Below, in pieces: positions 18,093 through 26,823 of a stretch of 55,313 bases of DNA. Under the pieces are notes generated by a model. The model had not been told where the DNA came from. It did not search any database and saw only the letters and a program-made list of their open reading frames with translations. Positions within the stretch are counted from its first letter, which is position 1, and each line of letters starts with the position of its first letter. The DNA is from Oleiphilus sp. Its GTDB lineage: Bacteria; Pseudomonadota; Gammaproteobacteria; Pseudomonadales; Oleiphilaceae. Position numbers and translations under genes: made by a program. The stretch is taken from NCBI GenBank assembly GCA_006212045.1, contig PZPK01000010.1, forward strand, positions 1 through 55,313. The letters are read 5' to 3'.

Positions 18093-18385
18093 ATCCAGAA
18101 ATGCTTGCCGAAAGCAAAGAACAAGAAAACGTGAATCAGGCCGCAACAATAGAAGGGGGCGCAACGCTCAGAGATTGCGTTGAAAAAACATTGGGCAACT
18201 ATTTTGCGCAGCTTGATGGCGCTCCGGTTACCGATGTTTATCAACTGGTGTTATCTGAAGTAGAAGCTCCATTATTGGAGCAGGTGCTCAAATACACGCG
18301 CAATAATCAAACCAAAGCTTCCGTTTTACTGGGTTTGAATCGTGGCACTCTGCGTAAGAAACTGAAGCAGTACGGCCTGCTCTAA
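18089..18385 (+). CDS. fis: Nucleoid-associated DNA-bending protein Fis
   Basis: 98 residues, the same length as E. coli Fis. The C-terminal helix-turn-helix ([33 protein letters not shown]) is nearly identical to the family, and the central dimerisation helices include [12 protein letters not shown]. Fis activates stable-RNA promoters and organises the chromosome in fast growth. It overlaps dusB by four bases and ends just ahead of a strong terminator, so dusB-fis is a complete unit. Confidence 0.97.
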   Translation: MNPEMLAESKEQENVNQAATIEGGATLRDCVEKTLGNYFAQLDGAPVTDVYQLVLSEVEAPLLEQVLKYTRNNQTKASVLLGLNRGTLRKKLKQYGLL

Positions 18386-18403
18386 AGACAAGAGGCAGTA
18401 CAC

Positions 18404-18432
18404 AATGGGCGAGCTGATCTCGCCCATTTTTA
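18404..18432 (+). terminator. Rho-independent terminator of dusB-fis
   Basis: A perfect 10-bp stem, AATGGGCGAG and CTCGCCCATT (18404-18413 and 18419-18428), with a 5-base loop runs into TTTTATTT. It lies 19 bases after the fis stop. An in-frame ATG of the purH frame falls inside this hairpin and is not the purH start. Confidence 0.88.
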
Positions 18433-18470
18433 TTTATATCTCTAGAAATCAAATACCCTGGACCCAGAAC

Positions 18471-20048
18471 ATGAGTGAAAATGCCAATTTTATTCCCGTT
18501 AAACGTGCCCTGATAAGCGTTTCCGATAAAACCGGCATCGTTGAATTTGCAAGCGCCTTACACAACTTGGGCGTTGAAATCCTGTCTACCGGCGGCACCT
18601 TCAAACTGCTTCGAGAGCAATCCATTCCGGCCGTTGAAGTATCTGACTACACCGGGTTTCCCGAGATGATGGATGGCCGGGTCAAAACCCTGCACCCCAA
18701 GATACACGGTGGCATTCTGGCACGCAGGGATCTGGATAGCGAGGTCATGTCCACACATGGCATTAAAGCGATCGATATGGTCGTGGTTAATCTTTACCCA
18801 TTTGAGCAGACCGTTGCGAATCCTGACTGCAGCCTGGAAGACGCTATTGAAAATATCGACATCGGTGGTCCCACCATGGTTCGGGCCGCAGCGAAGAATC
18901 ATCGCTTCGTTAACATCGTCGTCAACAGCACAGACTATAAAGACATCCTGGCGGAGATGTCGCTAAACAATGCGGCAACGAGCCTGGCAACGCGCTTCGA
19001 TCTGGCCATCAAGGCGTATGAACATACTGCCGCTTATGATGGTGCCATCGCCAACTATTTTGGCCGCAAAGTTCCTGGTGGAAGCGAGCATTTCCCCCGT
19101 ACTTTCAATACCCAGTTTCTGAAGTCGCAGGATCTGCGCTATGGTGAAAACTCACACCAGCAATCCGCTTTTTATGTCGAAAAGAGCGCAGCAAGCGGAA
19201 CCATATCAAGCGCGAGCCAATTGCAGGGCAAAGAGCTTTCCTTCAACAACATTGCCGATACCGATGCCGCTCTGGAATGTGTCAAACAGTTTGAAGAACC
19301 CGCCTGTGTCATCGTTAAACACGCCAACCCTTGTGGGGTTGCAGTCGCCGACACGCTGTTGAAAGCCTATGACCTGGCGTTTGAAACCGATACCGAATCT
19401 GCGTTCGGCGGCATTATCGCCTTTAACCGCCAGCTGGATGCAGAAACAGCCAAAGCCATTTGTGATCGCCAGTTTGTAGAAGTCATTATCGCTCCGACAA
19501 TAAGCGCGCAAGCACGGGAAGCCGTCGCCGAGAAGAAAAATGTCCGCCTCCTGGAGTGCGGTGTATGGAACGACCAAGTACAAGACCTGGATTTCAAACG
19601 CGTCAATGGGGGCCTCTTGATTCAGGACCGGGATCTGGGTCAGATCACGGCAAAAGAACTGAAAATAGTCAGTAAAAGACAGCCAAGCGAAGACGAGATC
19701 CGCGACCTGCTGTTTACCTGGAAAGTTGCCAAATTTGTAAAATCTAATGCGATCGTATATGGGAAAGAAGGCAGAACCATTGGCGTTGGCGCCGGCCAGA
19801 TGAGTCGCGTCAATTCGGCGCGCATAGCAGGCATTAAGGCGGAACATGCCGGCTTGCCAGTGGAAGGCTCCGTGATGGCTTCTGATGCCTTCTTCCCGTT
19901 CCGGGACGGCATCGACAATGCTGCAGCCGCAGGCATTCGTTGCGTCATCCAACCAGGCGGCTCTATTCGTGACGAAGAAGTCATCGCTGCCGCTGACGAA
20001 GCCGATATGGCGATGGTCTTCACCGGTATGAGACACTTTCGTCACTAA
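18471..20048 (+). CDS. purH: Bifunctional AICAR transformylase / IMP cyclohydrolase
   Basis: Last two steps of IMP synthesis. The 525 residues (E. coli 529) comprise an N-terminal MGS-like IMP cyclohydrolase domain ([46 protein letters not shown]) and a C-terminal transformylase with KHANPCGVA and [16 protein letters not shown] 18471 is chosen; an upstream in-frame ATG at 18405 would start inside the fis terminator. The purine branch continues with purD at 20646, separated by a thioesterase gene. Confidence 0.96.
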   Translation: MSENANFIPVKRALISVSDKTGIVEFASALHNLGVEILSTGGTFKLLREQSIPAVEVSDYTGFPEMMDGRVKTLHPKIHGGILARRDLDSEVMSTHGIKAIDMVVVNLYPFEQTVANPDCSLEDAIENIDIGGPTMVRAAAKNHRFVNIVVNSTDYKDILAEMSLNNAATSLATRFDLAIKAYEHTAAYDGAIANYFGRKVPGGSEHFPRTFNTQFLKSQDLRYGENSHQQSAFYVEKSAASGTISSASQLQGKELSFNNIADTDAALECVKQFEEPACVIVKHANPCGVAVADTLLKAYDLAFETDTESAFGGIIAFNRQLDAETAKAICDRQFVEVIIAPTISAQAREAVAEKKNVRLLECGVWNDQVQDLDFKRVNGGLLIQDRDLGQITAKELKIVSKRQPSEDEIRDLLFTWKVAKFVKSNAIVYGKEGRTIGVGAGQMSRVNSARIAGIKAEHAGLPVEGSVMASDAFFPFRDGIDNAAAAGIRCVIQPGGSIRDEEVIAAADEADMAMVFTGMRHFRH

Positions 20049-20076
20049 TCAAAGCCAAAGTTGAAGATTCCTTCAC

Positions 20077-20119
20077 TCTCCCTTCCGGAATCGCTACACT
20101 AGCGAATCCAGAAGGGAGA
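20077..20119 (+). promoter_or_regulatory. Hairpin that occludes the ribosome binding site of the thioesterase gene
   Basis: Outer arms TCTCCCTTC and GAAGGGAGA (20077-20085, 20111-20119) pair perfectly. Inside them three pairs and then TCGCTA/TAGCGA (20091-20096, 20100-20105) close a CAC loop. The 3' arm is the Shine-Dalgarno sequence of the GTG at 20127. No T-tract follows, so translational control is more likely than termination (inference). Confidence 0.55.
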
Positions 20120-20126
20120 AAGCAGC

Positions 20127-20537
20127 GTGACCGATTATATTCGCAAAAAGGTAAGGGGTTATCATCTGGACCAGCATGGCCATTTGAATAATTCGGGCTA
20201 CACAGAATTTATGGAAGAAGCGCGCTGGGCATTGTTCGAAAATAACAATGCGGAAGAATTCCTGTCCAAGAATGACCTCGCGCTTACCCTGGTGAACGTC
20301 AACATTAATTACCGACGCCCAAGCTTTCTTAACGAAACACTCGAAATACATACCAAGGTCATGCGCATTGGCACCACCAGCTGCAAGATCGACCAGACCA
20401 TTTATCTGGAAGGCAGCAACACAATCATCGCCGATGCCAGTAACACCTTTGCTCTAATGAACAAAACCACCCACAAGGCGGTGGCCATTGAGGGCAAAGC
20501 TCGTGAAAAGCTCGAACAACTGGCCAACGCGCTCTGA
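20127..20537 (+). CDS. Hotdog-fold acyl-CoA thioesterase (4HBT family)
   Basis: 136 residues. HLDQHGHLNNSGYTEFMEEARW near residue 13 is the 4-hydroxybenzoyl-CoA thioesterase signature (D-x-x-GH-x-N) with the catalytic acid, followed by INYRRPSFLNETLEIHTKVMRIG. Relatives (YbgC, FadM) hydrolyse acyl-CoA; the substrate here is unknown. The GTG start is supported by GAAGGGAGA eight bases upstream, which lies within a stable hairpin. Lying between purH and purD, it has no obvious purine link and may be a local insertion with its own control. Confidence 0.85.
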   Translation: MTDYIRKKVRGYHLDQHGHLNNSGYTEFMEEARWALFENNNAEEFLSKNDLALTLVNVNINYRRPSFLNETLEIHTKVMRIGTTSCKIDQTIYLEGSNTIIADASNTFALMNKTTHKAVAIEGKAREKLEQLANAL

Positions 20538-20645
20538 TCAGATATACACCCCGGATTGAATTGCCCTACTGACATTCACCTCTAGCGCTGAATACGGTAT
20601 CCTTGCCGCCCTTCCATTCAGACTCGATTGCAGAAAGGTAAAACT

Positions 20646-21938
20646 ATGAATGTTTTGGTGATTGGCAGCGGCGGCAGAGAGCACGCGCTGGCCTGGAAAG
20701 CTGTGCAGAGCCCCCTTGTTGAAACTGTATTTGTTGCGCCCGGGAACGCCGGCACAGACCTTGAAGCAGGCATTGAAAATGTCGCCATCGATGTCATGGA
20801 TTTTAGTGCTCTGACCGCATTTGCCAAGGACAATCAGGTCGGGCTCACCATCGTCGGCCCGGAAGCACCTCTGGTCGAAGGTATCGTGGACTTTTTCAGT
20901 GCACAGGGACTGGCCTGCTTTGGCCCGAGCAAAGGCGCCTCGCAACTGGAAGGCTCAAAAGCCTTCACCAAGGACTTTCTGGCACGCCACAAGATTCCTA
21001 CCGCTGACTACCAAAACTTCACCGAACTGGAACCGGCTTTGGCATACCTGGATAAGATGGGCGCGCCTATTGTCGTCAAGGCGGACGGCCTGGCAGCCGG
21101 TAAAGGCGTCATTGTTGCCGAAACTCTGGAACAGGCCAAGGCCGCAGTCACTGATATGTTGTCCGGCAATGCCTTTGGTGATGCTGGATGTCGCGTGGTA
21201 ATTGAAGAATTTCTGGAAGGCGAAGAAGCCAGCTTTATCGTGATCGCCGACGGCGAGCATATCCTGCCCATGGCCACCAGCCAGGATCATAAACGTGTTG
21301 GCGATGGCGATACCGGTCCGAACACCGGCGGCATGGGTGCCTACTCCCCGGCACCTGTCGTGACGCCAGAAGTCCATCAACGCGTCATGGAACAAGTGAT
21401 CGAGCCAACCATCCGGGGGATGGCTGAAGAAGGAAATAGCTACACTGGCTTCCTGTATGCTGGACTGATGATTACACCGGACGGCCAGCCCAAAGTGATT
21501 GAGTACAACTGCCGTTTTGGTGATCCGGAAACACAACCGATCATGATGCGTTTGCAATCAGATCTGGTGGCGCTGTGCCAGTCGGCTATAGAGAAGAACC
21601 TTGATCAGCGCACTACAGAGTGGGATCAGCGCGCAGCCGTTGGCGTGGTGCTGGCCGCTGGCGGTTATCCTGCAAGCTATGAAAAGGGCAAGGTGATTTC
21701 GGGTCTTGATAGCGCGCACTCGGAGCAACAGAAGATATTCCATGCCGGAACCAAACGTGATGGCGAGAATATCGTCACCAGTGGCGGGCGCGTACTTTGC
21801 GCAACGGGTCTGGGCAACAGTGTCACAGAGGCCCGGAATCAGGCCTATGCACTAGCCAAACAGATTCAGTGGCAGGATCTGTTCTACCGCAATGACATCG
21901 CCTATCGCGCCATCGCACGCGAAAACCAGAGCAGTTGA
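20646..21938 (+). CDS. purD: Phosphoribosylamine-glycine ligase
   Basis: Joins glycine to phosphoribosylamine in purine synthesis. The 430 residues match the family (E. coli 429). Motifs are VLVIGSGGREHALAWK at the start, KADGLAAGKGV, TGPNTGGMGAYSPAP and EYNCRFGDPETQ. ATG 20646 is preceded by AAAGG; an in-frame ATG 18 bases earlier is less likely. A weak promoter candidate, TTCACC-N17-TATCCT, lies at 20575-20603. The next gene begins four bases after the stop. Confidence 0.96.
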   Translation: MNVLVIGSGGREHALAWKAVQSPLVETVFVAPGNAGTDLEAGIENVAIDVMDFSALTAFAKDNQVGLTIVGPEAPLVEGIVDFFSAQGLACFGPSKGASQLEGSKAFTKDFLARHKIPTADYQNFTELEPALAYLDKMGAPIVVKADGLAAGKGVIVAETLEQAKAAVTDMLSGNAFGDAGCRVVIEEFLEGEEASFIVIADGEHILPMATSQDHKRVGDGDTGPNTGGMGAYSPAPVVTPEVHQRVMEQVIEPTIRGMAEEGNSYTGFLYAGLMITPDGQPKVIEYNCRFGDPETQPIMMRLQSDLVALCQSAIEKNLDQRTTEWDQRAAVGVVLAAGGYPASYEKGKVISGLDSAHSEQQKIFHAGTKRDGENIVTSGGRVLCATGLGNSVTEARNQAYALAKQIQWQDLFYRNDIAYRAIARENQSS

Positions 21939-21942
21939 TCCG

Positions 21943-22767
21943 ATGAATCAGGAATCTTTGGATCTGCAAGCCCTTAAGGACTTTGCGCTGAATACCGCCA
22001 CAGAGGCAGGGCAGCTGATTCAACAGGCCCGTGAACAGAACAGCTTTGAAAAGGACTATAAGGATCAACAGGAACTTGTCACGAGCGCGGATATCGCGGC
22101 AGACAAACTGATTATCGAACGAATTCGGGCTGCTTACCCGTCTCACAAAATACTGACCGAAGAAACCTGCAAAGACAAAAGTCTCGCCAATGATCTGGAA
22201 CACCCGATCTGGATCATCGACCCGATCGACGGCACCGTCAACTTTGCCCATGGGCAGATGATGGTGGCGGTTTCCATTGCCCTGGCCTTTGCCGGCGAGG
22301 TGCAGGTGGGTGTTGTTCACAATCCGTTTATGGACGAAACATTTGTTGCCACCAGCGAAGAAGCCAGTACCCTGAACGGGCGCAGCATTCACGTGAGCGG
22401 CCTATCAGATCTGCAAAAAGCGCTGGTGGCTACCGGCTTTCCCTACAATAAATCAACCGTACCGGAAATTATGGAGCGGGTCGAAAAGGTACTGATGCAT
22501 TGTCAGGACATACGAAGACTGGGTTCAGCCGCGCTCGACATTTGCTGGGTAGCCTGTGGCCGCCTGGATGCCTATTTCGAATCCCTGAGCCCCTGGGATT
22601 TTGCTGCCGCCAGGTTAATTGCCCAGCAGGCAGGTGCCACATGCGGGCACTTTTGCCAAGTCCCGGAAGACATTCCTGCGTGCATCTATAATCATCATCT
22701 TTTGATCGCGACACCGGACGTTTATCTGCCATTGGATGACTTGCTGCGACCGACCGTGCGAAGCTGA
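21943..22767 (+). CDS. Inositol monophosphatase family protein
   Basis: 274 residues with the metal-dependent phosphatase signatures. ILTEETCKD carries the first acidic ligand, [15 protein letters not shown] the second, and [16 protein letters not shown] the third. The family hydrolyses inositol-1-phosphate, PAP, or nucleotide-sugar precursors; which applies here cannot be told. The ATG at 21943 gives the usual N-terminus, and an upstream in-frame ATG inside purD is rejected. It sits four bases after purD and is likely co-transcribed. The position differs from E. coli suhB. Confidence 0.88.
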   Translation: MNQESLDLQALKDFALNTATEAGQLIQQAREQNSFEKDYKDQQELVTSADIAADKLIIERIRAAYPSHKILTEETCKDKSLANDLEHPIWIIDPIDGTVNFAHGQMMVAVSIALAFAGEVQVGVVHNPFMDETFVATSEEASTLNGRSIHVSGLSDLQKALVATGFPYNKSTVPEIMERVEKVLMHCQDIRRLGSAALDICWVACGRLDAYFESLSPWDFAAARLIAQQAGATCGHFCQVPEDIPACIYNHHLLIATPDVYLPLDDLLRPTVRS

Positions 22768-22876
22768 CAGCCTTGGGTTTTCCCAACGCTTCAGAGCAGT
22801 CTCCGCCGACGAAAGAATATGGCCTTACACTCTTTCCGGACATTTGCCAGCCGGACCTACAGCCGAGAGCGCTACG

Positions 22877-23209
22877 ATGCCCAACTGCCCGAAATGTGAA
22901 TCAGAATATCCCTATGAAGATGGCCCAAGCTATGTCTGCCCGGAGTGTGCATACGAGTGGCCAATCCATGCCGAAGAAGACGAAGACCGGCTGATAGTGA
23001 AGGATTCGAACGGAGCAATCCTGAGTGATGGTGACAGCGTAACAGTGATCAAGGACCTGAAGATAAAAGGCTCTTCATCCGTCGTAAAGGTGGGCACCAA
23101 GATCAAGAACATCAGGTTGGTCGAAAGCGCTGACAATCACAACATCGACTGCAAAATTGAAGGCGTGGGCGCTATAAAGGTGACACCCAAATTTGTTAAG
23201 AAAGCCTGA
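22877..23209 (+). CDS. yjdM: YjdM/PhnA family zinc-ribbon protein
   Basis: 110 residues (E. coli YjdM 111). An N-terminal zinc ribbon, CPKC near residue 4 and CPEC near 23, is followed by the conserved core [23 protein letters not shown] and [20 protein letters not shown]. Despite the old name phnA it is not known to be needed for phosphonate breakdown; its function remains uncertain. ATG 22877 is chosen because upstream in-frame codons overlap the previous gene and lack family similarity. It converges on slmA with 18 bases between stops. Confidence 0.92.
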   Translation: MPNCPKCESEYPYEDGPSYVCPECAYEWPIHAEEDEDRLIVKDSNGAILSDGDSVTVIKDLKIKGSSSVVKVGTKIKNIRLVESADNHNIDCKIEGVGAIKVTPKFVKKA

Positions 23210-23227
23210 GAAACGAACGCTCAAACG

Positions 23228-23821
23228 CTATTGAAAGATGCCGGTCGCGAGTAAAGGCCAGTGTCCGGTCCACCCGGCTGTGGGTTTGACAGAAAACTCG
23301 GTCCGGACATATTGGTGAATTCTGCCCTCTATATTCAGAACCAGCAGATTGGCACCGAGCGCGCTGGTCAACCGCAGTTTCTTTTTTTCGCCAACTTCGG
23401 CCTGCTTGATCACCTGACGCAGTTCAGTTTCCAGACGCTCAAAGAATTGTCTGGCGCGCTGTCGCAGTTTCGGATTTTCTCCCGCCAGCGCATCTCCCAT
23501 CAGAATACGACACAGGCCCGGATTCTTTTCTGCAAAAGCCAACACCAGCGTCAGTATTTTTTGCAGTTTCTCCAGCCCGGAACCGGCTTCCGAATTTATG
23601 CGTTTGATGCGTGAAAAAACAGCCTCTTCAATAAACTCGATCAGGCCCTCAAACATCTTTCCTTTACTCGGAAAATGCCGATAAAGAGCCGCTTCTGTCA
23701 CACCCACCCGCTTGGCGAGCGCTGCGGTTGTCACCTTTGTTCCGGCTCCGTCTTCCAGCATACGGGTCAGCATCTCGAGAATTTGCTGCCTTCTATTCTG
23801 TTTATTCTGTGGTTCTGGCAT
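23228..23821 (-). CDS. slmA: Nucleoid occlusion factor SlmA
   Basis: A TetR-family DNA-binding protein that blocks FtsZ assembly over the nucleoid. The 197 residues (E. coli 198) carry the SlmA-type helix-turn-helix TTAALAKRVGVTEAALYRHFPSKGK, then the FtsZ-binding helical domain with NPGLCRILMGDALAGENPKL. ATG 23821 gives MPEPQNKQNRRQQILEML, matching the family; upstream in-frame codons lie inside thiG. It follows thiG by 11 bases and may be read from the thiSG message, an unusual setting for slmA. Confidence 0.93.
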   Translation of the reverse strand: MPEPQNKQNRRQQILEMLTRMLEDGAGTKVTTAALAKRVGVTEAALYRHFPSKGKMFEGLIEFIEEAVFSRIKRINSEAGSGLEKLQKILTLVLAFAEKNPGLCRILMGDALAGENPKLRQRARQFFERLETELRQVIKQAEVGEKKKLRLTSALGANLLVLNIEGRIHQYVRTEFSVKPTAGWTGHWPLLATGIFQ

Positions 23822-23832
23822 GAGAGATTCCG

Positions 23833-24627
23833 TTAAGAGATAAGACCGTCCACCGGGGACGAAGCAGATGCGTATAACTTTCGTGGCATTCGGCCCGCAA
23901 GCCAAGCCGCTCGACCGCTTTCGACTGCAAGCTTCATGGCATAAGCCATTTTGACAGGATCCTGAGCAGCAGCAATCGCGGTATTCATCAGAACACCGTC
24001 ACAACCCAGCTCCATCGCGATACTGGCATCGGACGCCGTCCCTACACCGGCATCGACCAAAATCGGTACCTTGGCATTTTCAAGAATCATTTTGATGTTG
24101 TAGGGATTACGAATACCCAGACCTGAACCAATAGGTGCCCCCAAAGGCATCACCGCGACACAACCCATATCTTCCAGCTGTTTGGCAACAATGGGGTCAT
24201 CACTCGTATACACCATTACTTTAAAACCGTCCGCTACCAGCTGCTTTGCAGCCTCCAGCGTCTGCACCACATCGGGATAAAGCGTTTTCTGGTCACCAAG
24301 CACTTCCAGCTTCACGAGATCATGCCCGTCAAGCAGTTCACGCGCCAGTCGACAGGTGCGCACAGCATCCTCCGCGGTATAGCACCCGGCGGTATTCGGA
24401 AGGATGGTGTATTTATCGGGCGACAACACATCAAGCAAGTTTGGCTCATCCGGATTCTGACCAATGTTCGTCCGCCGCACAGCTACCGTCACGATTTCGG
24501 CGCCGCTCATTGCGATCGCCTGTTCGGTCTGTTCCAGATCCCTGTATTTGCCTGTCCCTACGAGCAGCCGGGACCTGTAATGTTTCCCATCGAGCTGGAA
24601 ACCGTCTGTCATATTTTCGTTCATCAT
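23833..24627 (-). CDS. thiG: Thiazole synthase ThiG
   Basis: Condenses deoxyxylulose phosphate, dehydroglycine and ThiS-thiocarboxylate into the thiazole of thiamine. 264 residues with [19 protein letters not shown] near the start, the Schiff-base lysine in [10 protein letters not shown], and phosphate-binding [19 protein letters not shown] and [14 protein letters not shown] 24627 is used; ATGs at 24624 and 24612 are also possible and the ribosome binding site is weak. A 93-bp gap with a nested inverted repeat separates it from thiS. Other thiamine genes are not present. Confidence 0.95.
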   Translation of the reverse strand: MMNENMTDGFQLDGKHYRSRLLVGTGKYRDLEQTEQAIAMSGAEIVTVAVRRTNIGQNPDEPNLLDVLSPDKYTILPNTAGCYTAEDAVRTCRLARELLDGHDLVKLEVLGDQKTLYPDVVQTLEAAKQLVADGFKVMVYTSDDPIVAKQLEDMGCVAVMPLGAPIGSGLGIRNPYNIKMILENAKVPILVDAGVGTASDASIAMELGCDGVLMNTAIAAAQDPVKMAYAMKLAVESGRAAWLAGRMPRKLYASASSPVDGLIS

Positions 24628-24660
24628 TGAAAGGCGTTCTTCGTCTTTAAATTATGCTTC

Positions 24661-24712
24661 AAGTATGTGTATTTGGGGCTCTACAAACCAAATGTACTGG
24701 CGGGCAATACTT
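24661..24712 (-). repeat. Nested inverted repeat between thiS and thiG
   Basis: Outer arms AAGTAT and ATACTT (24661-24666, 24707-24712) enclose inner arms ATTTGG and CCAAAT (24671-24676, 24688-24693) around an 11-base loop. It lies in the 93-bp spacer of a gene pair usually packed tightly. There is no T-tract after it on the minus strand, and no conserved TPP riboswitch core was recognised. Confidence 0.45.
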
Positions 24713-24720
24713 TTTTTCTA

Positions 24721-24933
24721 TTATCCGCCGCCGATCGCCTGAACAATTTCCACCCGGTCTCCTGCCCTGACCGAATAGCCATGATGTTCGCTACGCGGAA
24801 TGATTTCCTGGTTGACTTCAATGGCATATTTTTTTTTGCCGAGCCCCAAGCGCTCAACCAACCCGGCCAGGCTTGTATTTTCGCCAAGTGAATAGCTCTC
24901 GCCGTTCAGTATGATTTCTATTTGAGTGTCCAA
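24721..24933 (-). CDS. thiS: Sulfur carrier protein ThiS
   Basis: A 70-residue ubiquitin-like protein ending in the required Gly-Gly (IVQAIGGG, here Gly-Gly-Gly), whose C-terminus is thiocarboxylated to donate sulfur to ThiG. IILNGESYSLGENTSLAGLV and YAIEVNQEIIPRSEH match the family. The start is a TTG directly abutting the DUF423 stop codon, so translation is probably coupled; no strong ribosome binding site is seen. Confidence 0.92.
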   Translation of the reverse strand: MDTQIEIILNGESYSLGENTSLAGLVERLGLGKKKYAIEVNQEIIPRSEHHGYSVRAGDRVEIVQAIGGG

Positions 24934-25368
24934 TTACGTCTCTTTAACCGACAGGGATAAGGTGCGTTTAAAAGCTACCAGCAAGCAGGTCCACGCGAGA
25001 ATAAACGCGACGCCACCAAGCGGAGTGACAGCCCCCAAGCCTTTCACCTGCGTGGCAACGAGCAGGTAGAGACTACCACAAAACAAAACAATGCCAAAAA
25101 CGAAAAGTCTGCCGGACCAGACGAGACATGCAATCACCGGACGACTGGCTATGTGAAACCTCGATAGGGTCACGACCAGAATCAGCGCGAGGGAATGAAA
25201 CATCTGATACTCCACCGCTGTGAGGTAAACCTCCAGATAGTAAGTCGACAGGAGCGCTTTCAGATAATGCGCGCCAAAGGCTCCAAGTGCCACTGCCAAC
25301 ATAGCGGAGAATGCACCGGCCATCCCCAGAATCGCGACTTGCCTTGCGGATTGACGCTCATGACTCAT
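24934..25368 (-). CDS. DUF423 family inner-membrane protein
   Basis: 144 residues with four predicted membrane segments and the family signature GAFGAHYLKALLS near residue 30. Segments are ILGMAGAFSAMLAVALGAF, MFHSLALILVVTL, LFVFGIVLFCGSLYLLVA and GGVAFILAWTCLLVAF. The E. coli relative is YgdD; function unknown. ATG 25368 overlaps the apaH stop (ATGA). A GTG three codons upstream is possible. In Pseudomonas a DUF423 gene also precedes thiS-thiG. Confidence 0.85.
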   Translation of the reverse strand: MSHERQSARQVAILGMAGAFSAMLAVALGAFGAHYLKALLSTYYLEVYLTAVEYQMFHSLALILVVTLSRFHIASRPVIACLVWSGRLFVFGIVLFCGSLYLLVATQVKGLGAVTPLGGVAFILAWTCLLVAFKRTLSLSVKET

Positions 25369-26186
25369 CGAGGACACTCACAGGAAATGGTTTCTTTGGT
25401 ACGAATATTCAGCGCGGTGAGCGATCCACCCCAGACACAGCCTGTGTCAGTGGCGAAAATATTGCTAACGCCTGTTTTGCCTCCCAAGGCCGCCCAGTGT
25501 CCAAATACCAACGCATTTTCCGGGTCCCTCCTCGCGTATCTGTACCAGGGGCGGAAACCGGGGGGCGCGCTGTCGGCGCTTTCCTTGACATCGAAATCCA
25601 GTTGTCCGTCGTCAGTTACGAACCGCATGCGGGTCAGATAGTTGGTGATCACCCTGAGGCGCTCGAAATCTTTGAGCGCCTCATCCCAACTGTCGGGACT
25701 ATTTCCGTACATGACCTCAAAAAACTGTTCCGGAGCTTTTCCGCGCAGCACCTTGTTTACTTCTTTGCTCAGCTTATAAGCCTGCTTGACAGACCAGATG
25801 TGCGGAATACCGGCGTGCGTCATCGCCAGCTGCTTTTTCTTGCTCCAGACCATCAGCGGCTGACATCGCAACCAATTCATTAGCTCCTCACAATCCTCAG
25901 CTTCCAGAATATCGATAAAGGTGTCTTTCTTTCGCAATGGGCCGACCGAATCCGTTTGCAGGCTTCTGTAATAACACGCCAGCAGGTGCAGATCGTGGTT
26001 CCCCAAAACCACTTTTGAGGCAATTTGCTTTATCAATCTCAGGGTATTCAGAGAATCCGGCCCCCGATTCACAAGGTCTCCTGCGAACCACAGTTTGTCT
26101 TTTTCCGGGTTGAAACGGATTTTTTCAAGCAGGCACAGCAAGGGTTGATAACATCCCTGAACATCCCCTATGACATAGGTCGTCAC
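25365..26186 (-). CDS. apaH: Symmetrical diadenosine tetraphosphatase ApaH
   Basis: Hydrolyses Ap4A to two ADP and, in relatives, removes Np4 caps from RNA. The 273 residues carry the metallophosphatase motifs GDVQGCYQPLLCLLEKIRF, WFAGDLVNRGPDS, VVLGNHDLHLLA and THAGIPHIW. The GTG at 26186 follows GGAGGTGAT, a near-perfect ribosome binding site, and gives MTTYVIGDVQGC as in the family. A longer reading from 26237 would overlap the upstream gene. The usual partner apaG is not here. Confidence 0.95.
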   Translation of the reverse strand: MTTYVIGDVQGCYQPLLCLLEKIRFNPEKDKLWFAGDLVNRGPDSLNTLRLIKQIASKVVLGNHDLHLLACYYRSLQTDSVGPLRKKDTFIDILEAEDCEELMNWLRCQPLMVWSKKKQLAMTHAGIPHIWSVKQAYKLSKEVNKVLRGKAPEQFFEVMYGNSPDSWDEALKDFERLRVITNYLTRMRFVTDDGQLDFDVKESADSAPPGFRPWYRYARRDPENALVFGHWAALGGKTGVSNIFATDTGCVWGGSLTALNIRTKETISCECPR

Positions 26187-26217
26187 ATCACCTCCAAATT
26201 GATTCCGGTAATTTTTT

Positions 26218-26820
26218 TCAATGCCGCTGAAACACAAACATTAAATTGTTGGCTGGCAAGTTATACTCTCGATGCAGCGCCAAGCCATGCAGGGCGGCTT
26301 GGGAAAACAACCACTCTCGATCCTTAATGCCGCTCATCGGGTCTCTTTGCTGTAACCATGCATGCAAACGTTTATTACCCTCGCTGGTAAACGACCCGGC
26401 TGAATTGAAGGGGCCATAGATAAAAAGTTCTCCCCCCTCCCTGAGCGCCATGGCCGCCACACGAATAAAATTATTCGCGGTATCACTACAAACGAAGTGC
26501 AAAGTATTCGCCATAAATACGGCGTCAAAGCCCGATCCTGGCAAAACGCTATGGTCGCAATCATCGACATTGAGGACTCTTGGAGGTAACACATTCTCCA
26601 GACCTTCTGCTTCCCGCCATAATTCTATGCCAGCCATACATTCTGCCAGATCTGTCGGTTGCCAGATGGAATTCGGCAGGGATCTCGCCATAAATACACT
26701 ATGCTGACCCGTGCCACTTCCCAACTCCAGAACCCGCAAACTTTGCTGATTCATATGGGTAAGCAGGACTTTCAGAATCGGAGTCTGGTTGCGCAGGCAG
26801 GATTCAGCTGTTGGCCGCAC
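26218..26820 (-). CDS. DUF938 family S-adenosylmethionine-dependent methyltransferase
   Basis: 200 residues with a Rossmann SAM-binding loop VLELGSGTGQHSVFMA near residue 30, WQPTDL near 54, and ANTLHFV and FIYGPFNSAGSFTSEGN, the last typical of DUF938. The N-terminus RPTAESCLRNQTPIL aligns with the family pattern of an Arg-Asn-x-x-Pro-Ile. The substrate is unknown. The GTG start is three bases after the queC stop, so the two are probably translated together. Confidence 0.85.
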   Translation of the reverse strand: MRPTAESCLRNQTPILKVLLTHMNQQSLRVLELGSGTGQHSVFMARSLPNSIWQPTDLAECMAGIELWREAEGLENVLPPRVLNVDDCDHSVLPGSGFDAVFMANTLHFVCSDTANNFIRVAAMALREGGELFIYGPFNSAGSFTSEGNKRLHAWLQQRDPMSGIKDREWLFSQAALHGLALHREYNLPANNLMFVFQRH

Positions 26821-26823
26821 GCT

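Noticed and set aside
18405..18470. Upstream purH start at ATG 18405
   Set aside because: It lies inside the stem of the fis terminator; ATG 18471 gives the expected PurH N-terminus.
19206..20045. Open frame of 279 codons on the minus strand
   Set aside because: Lies wholly antisense to purH and has no ribosome binding site or recognisable domain.
23833..23905. Longer SlmA starting inside thiG at 23905
   Set aside because: The extra 28 residues are the antiparallel-frame product of the thiG 3' end; ATG 23821 matches the family start and length.
24628..24720. TPP riboswitch before thiG
   Set aside because: No conserved CUGAGA-type core was seen; the inverted repeat has a different layout.
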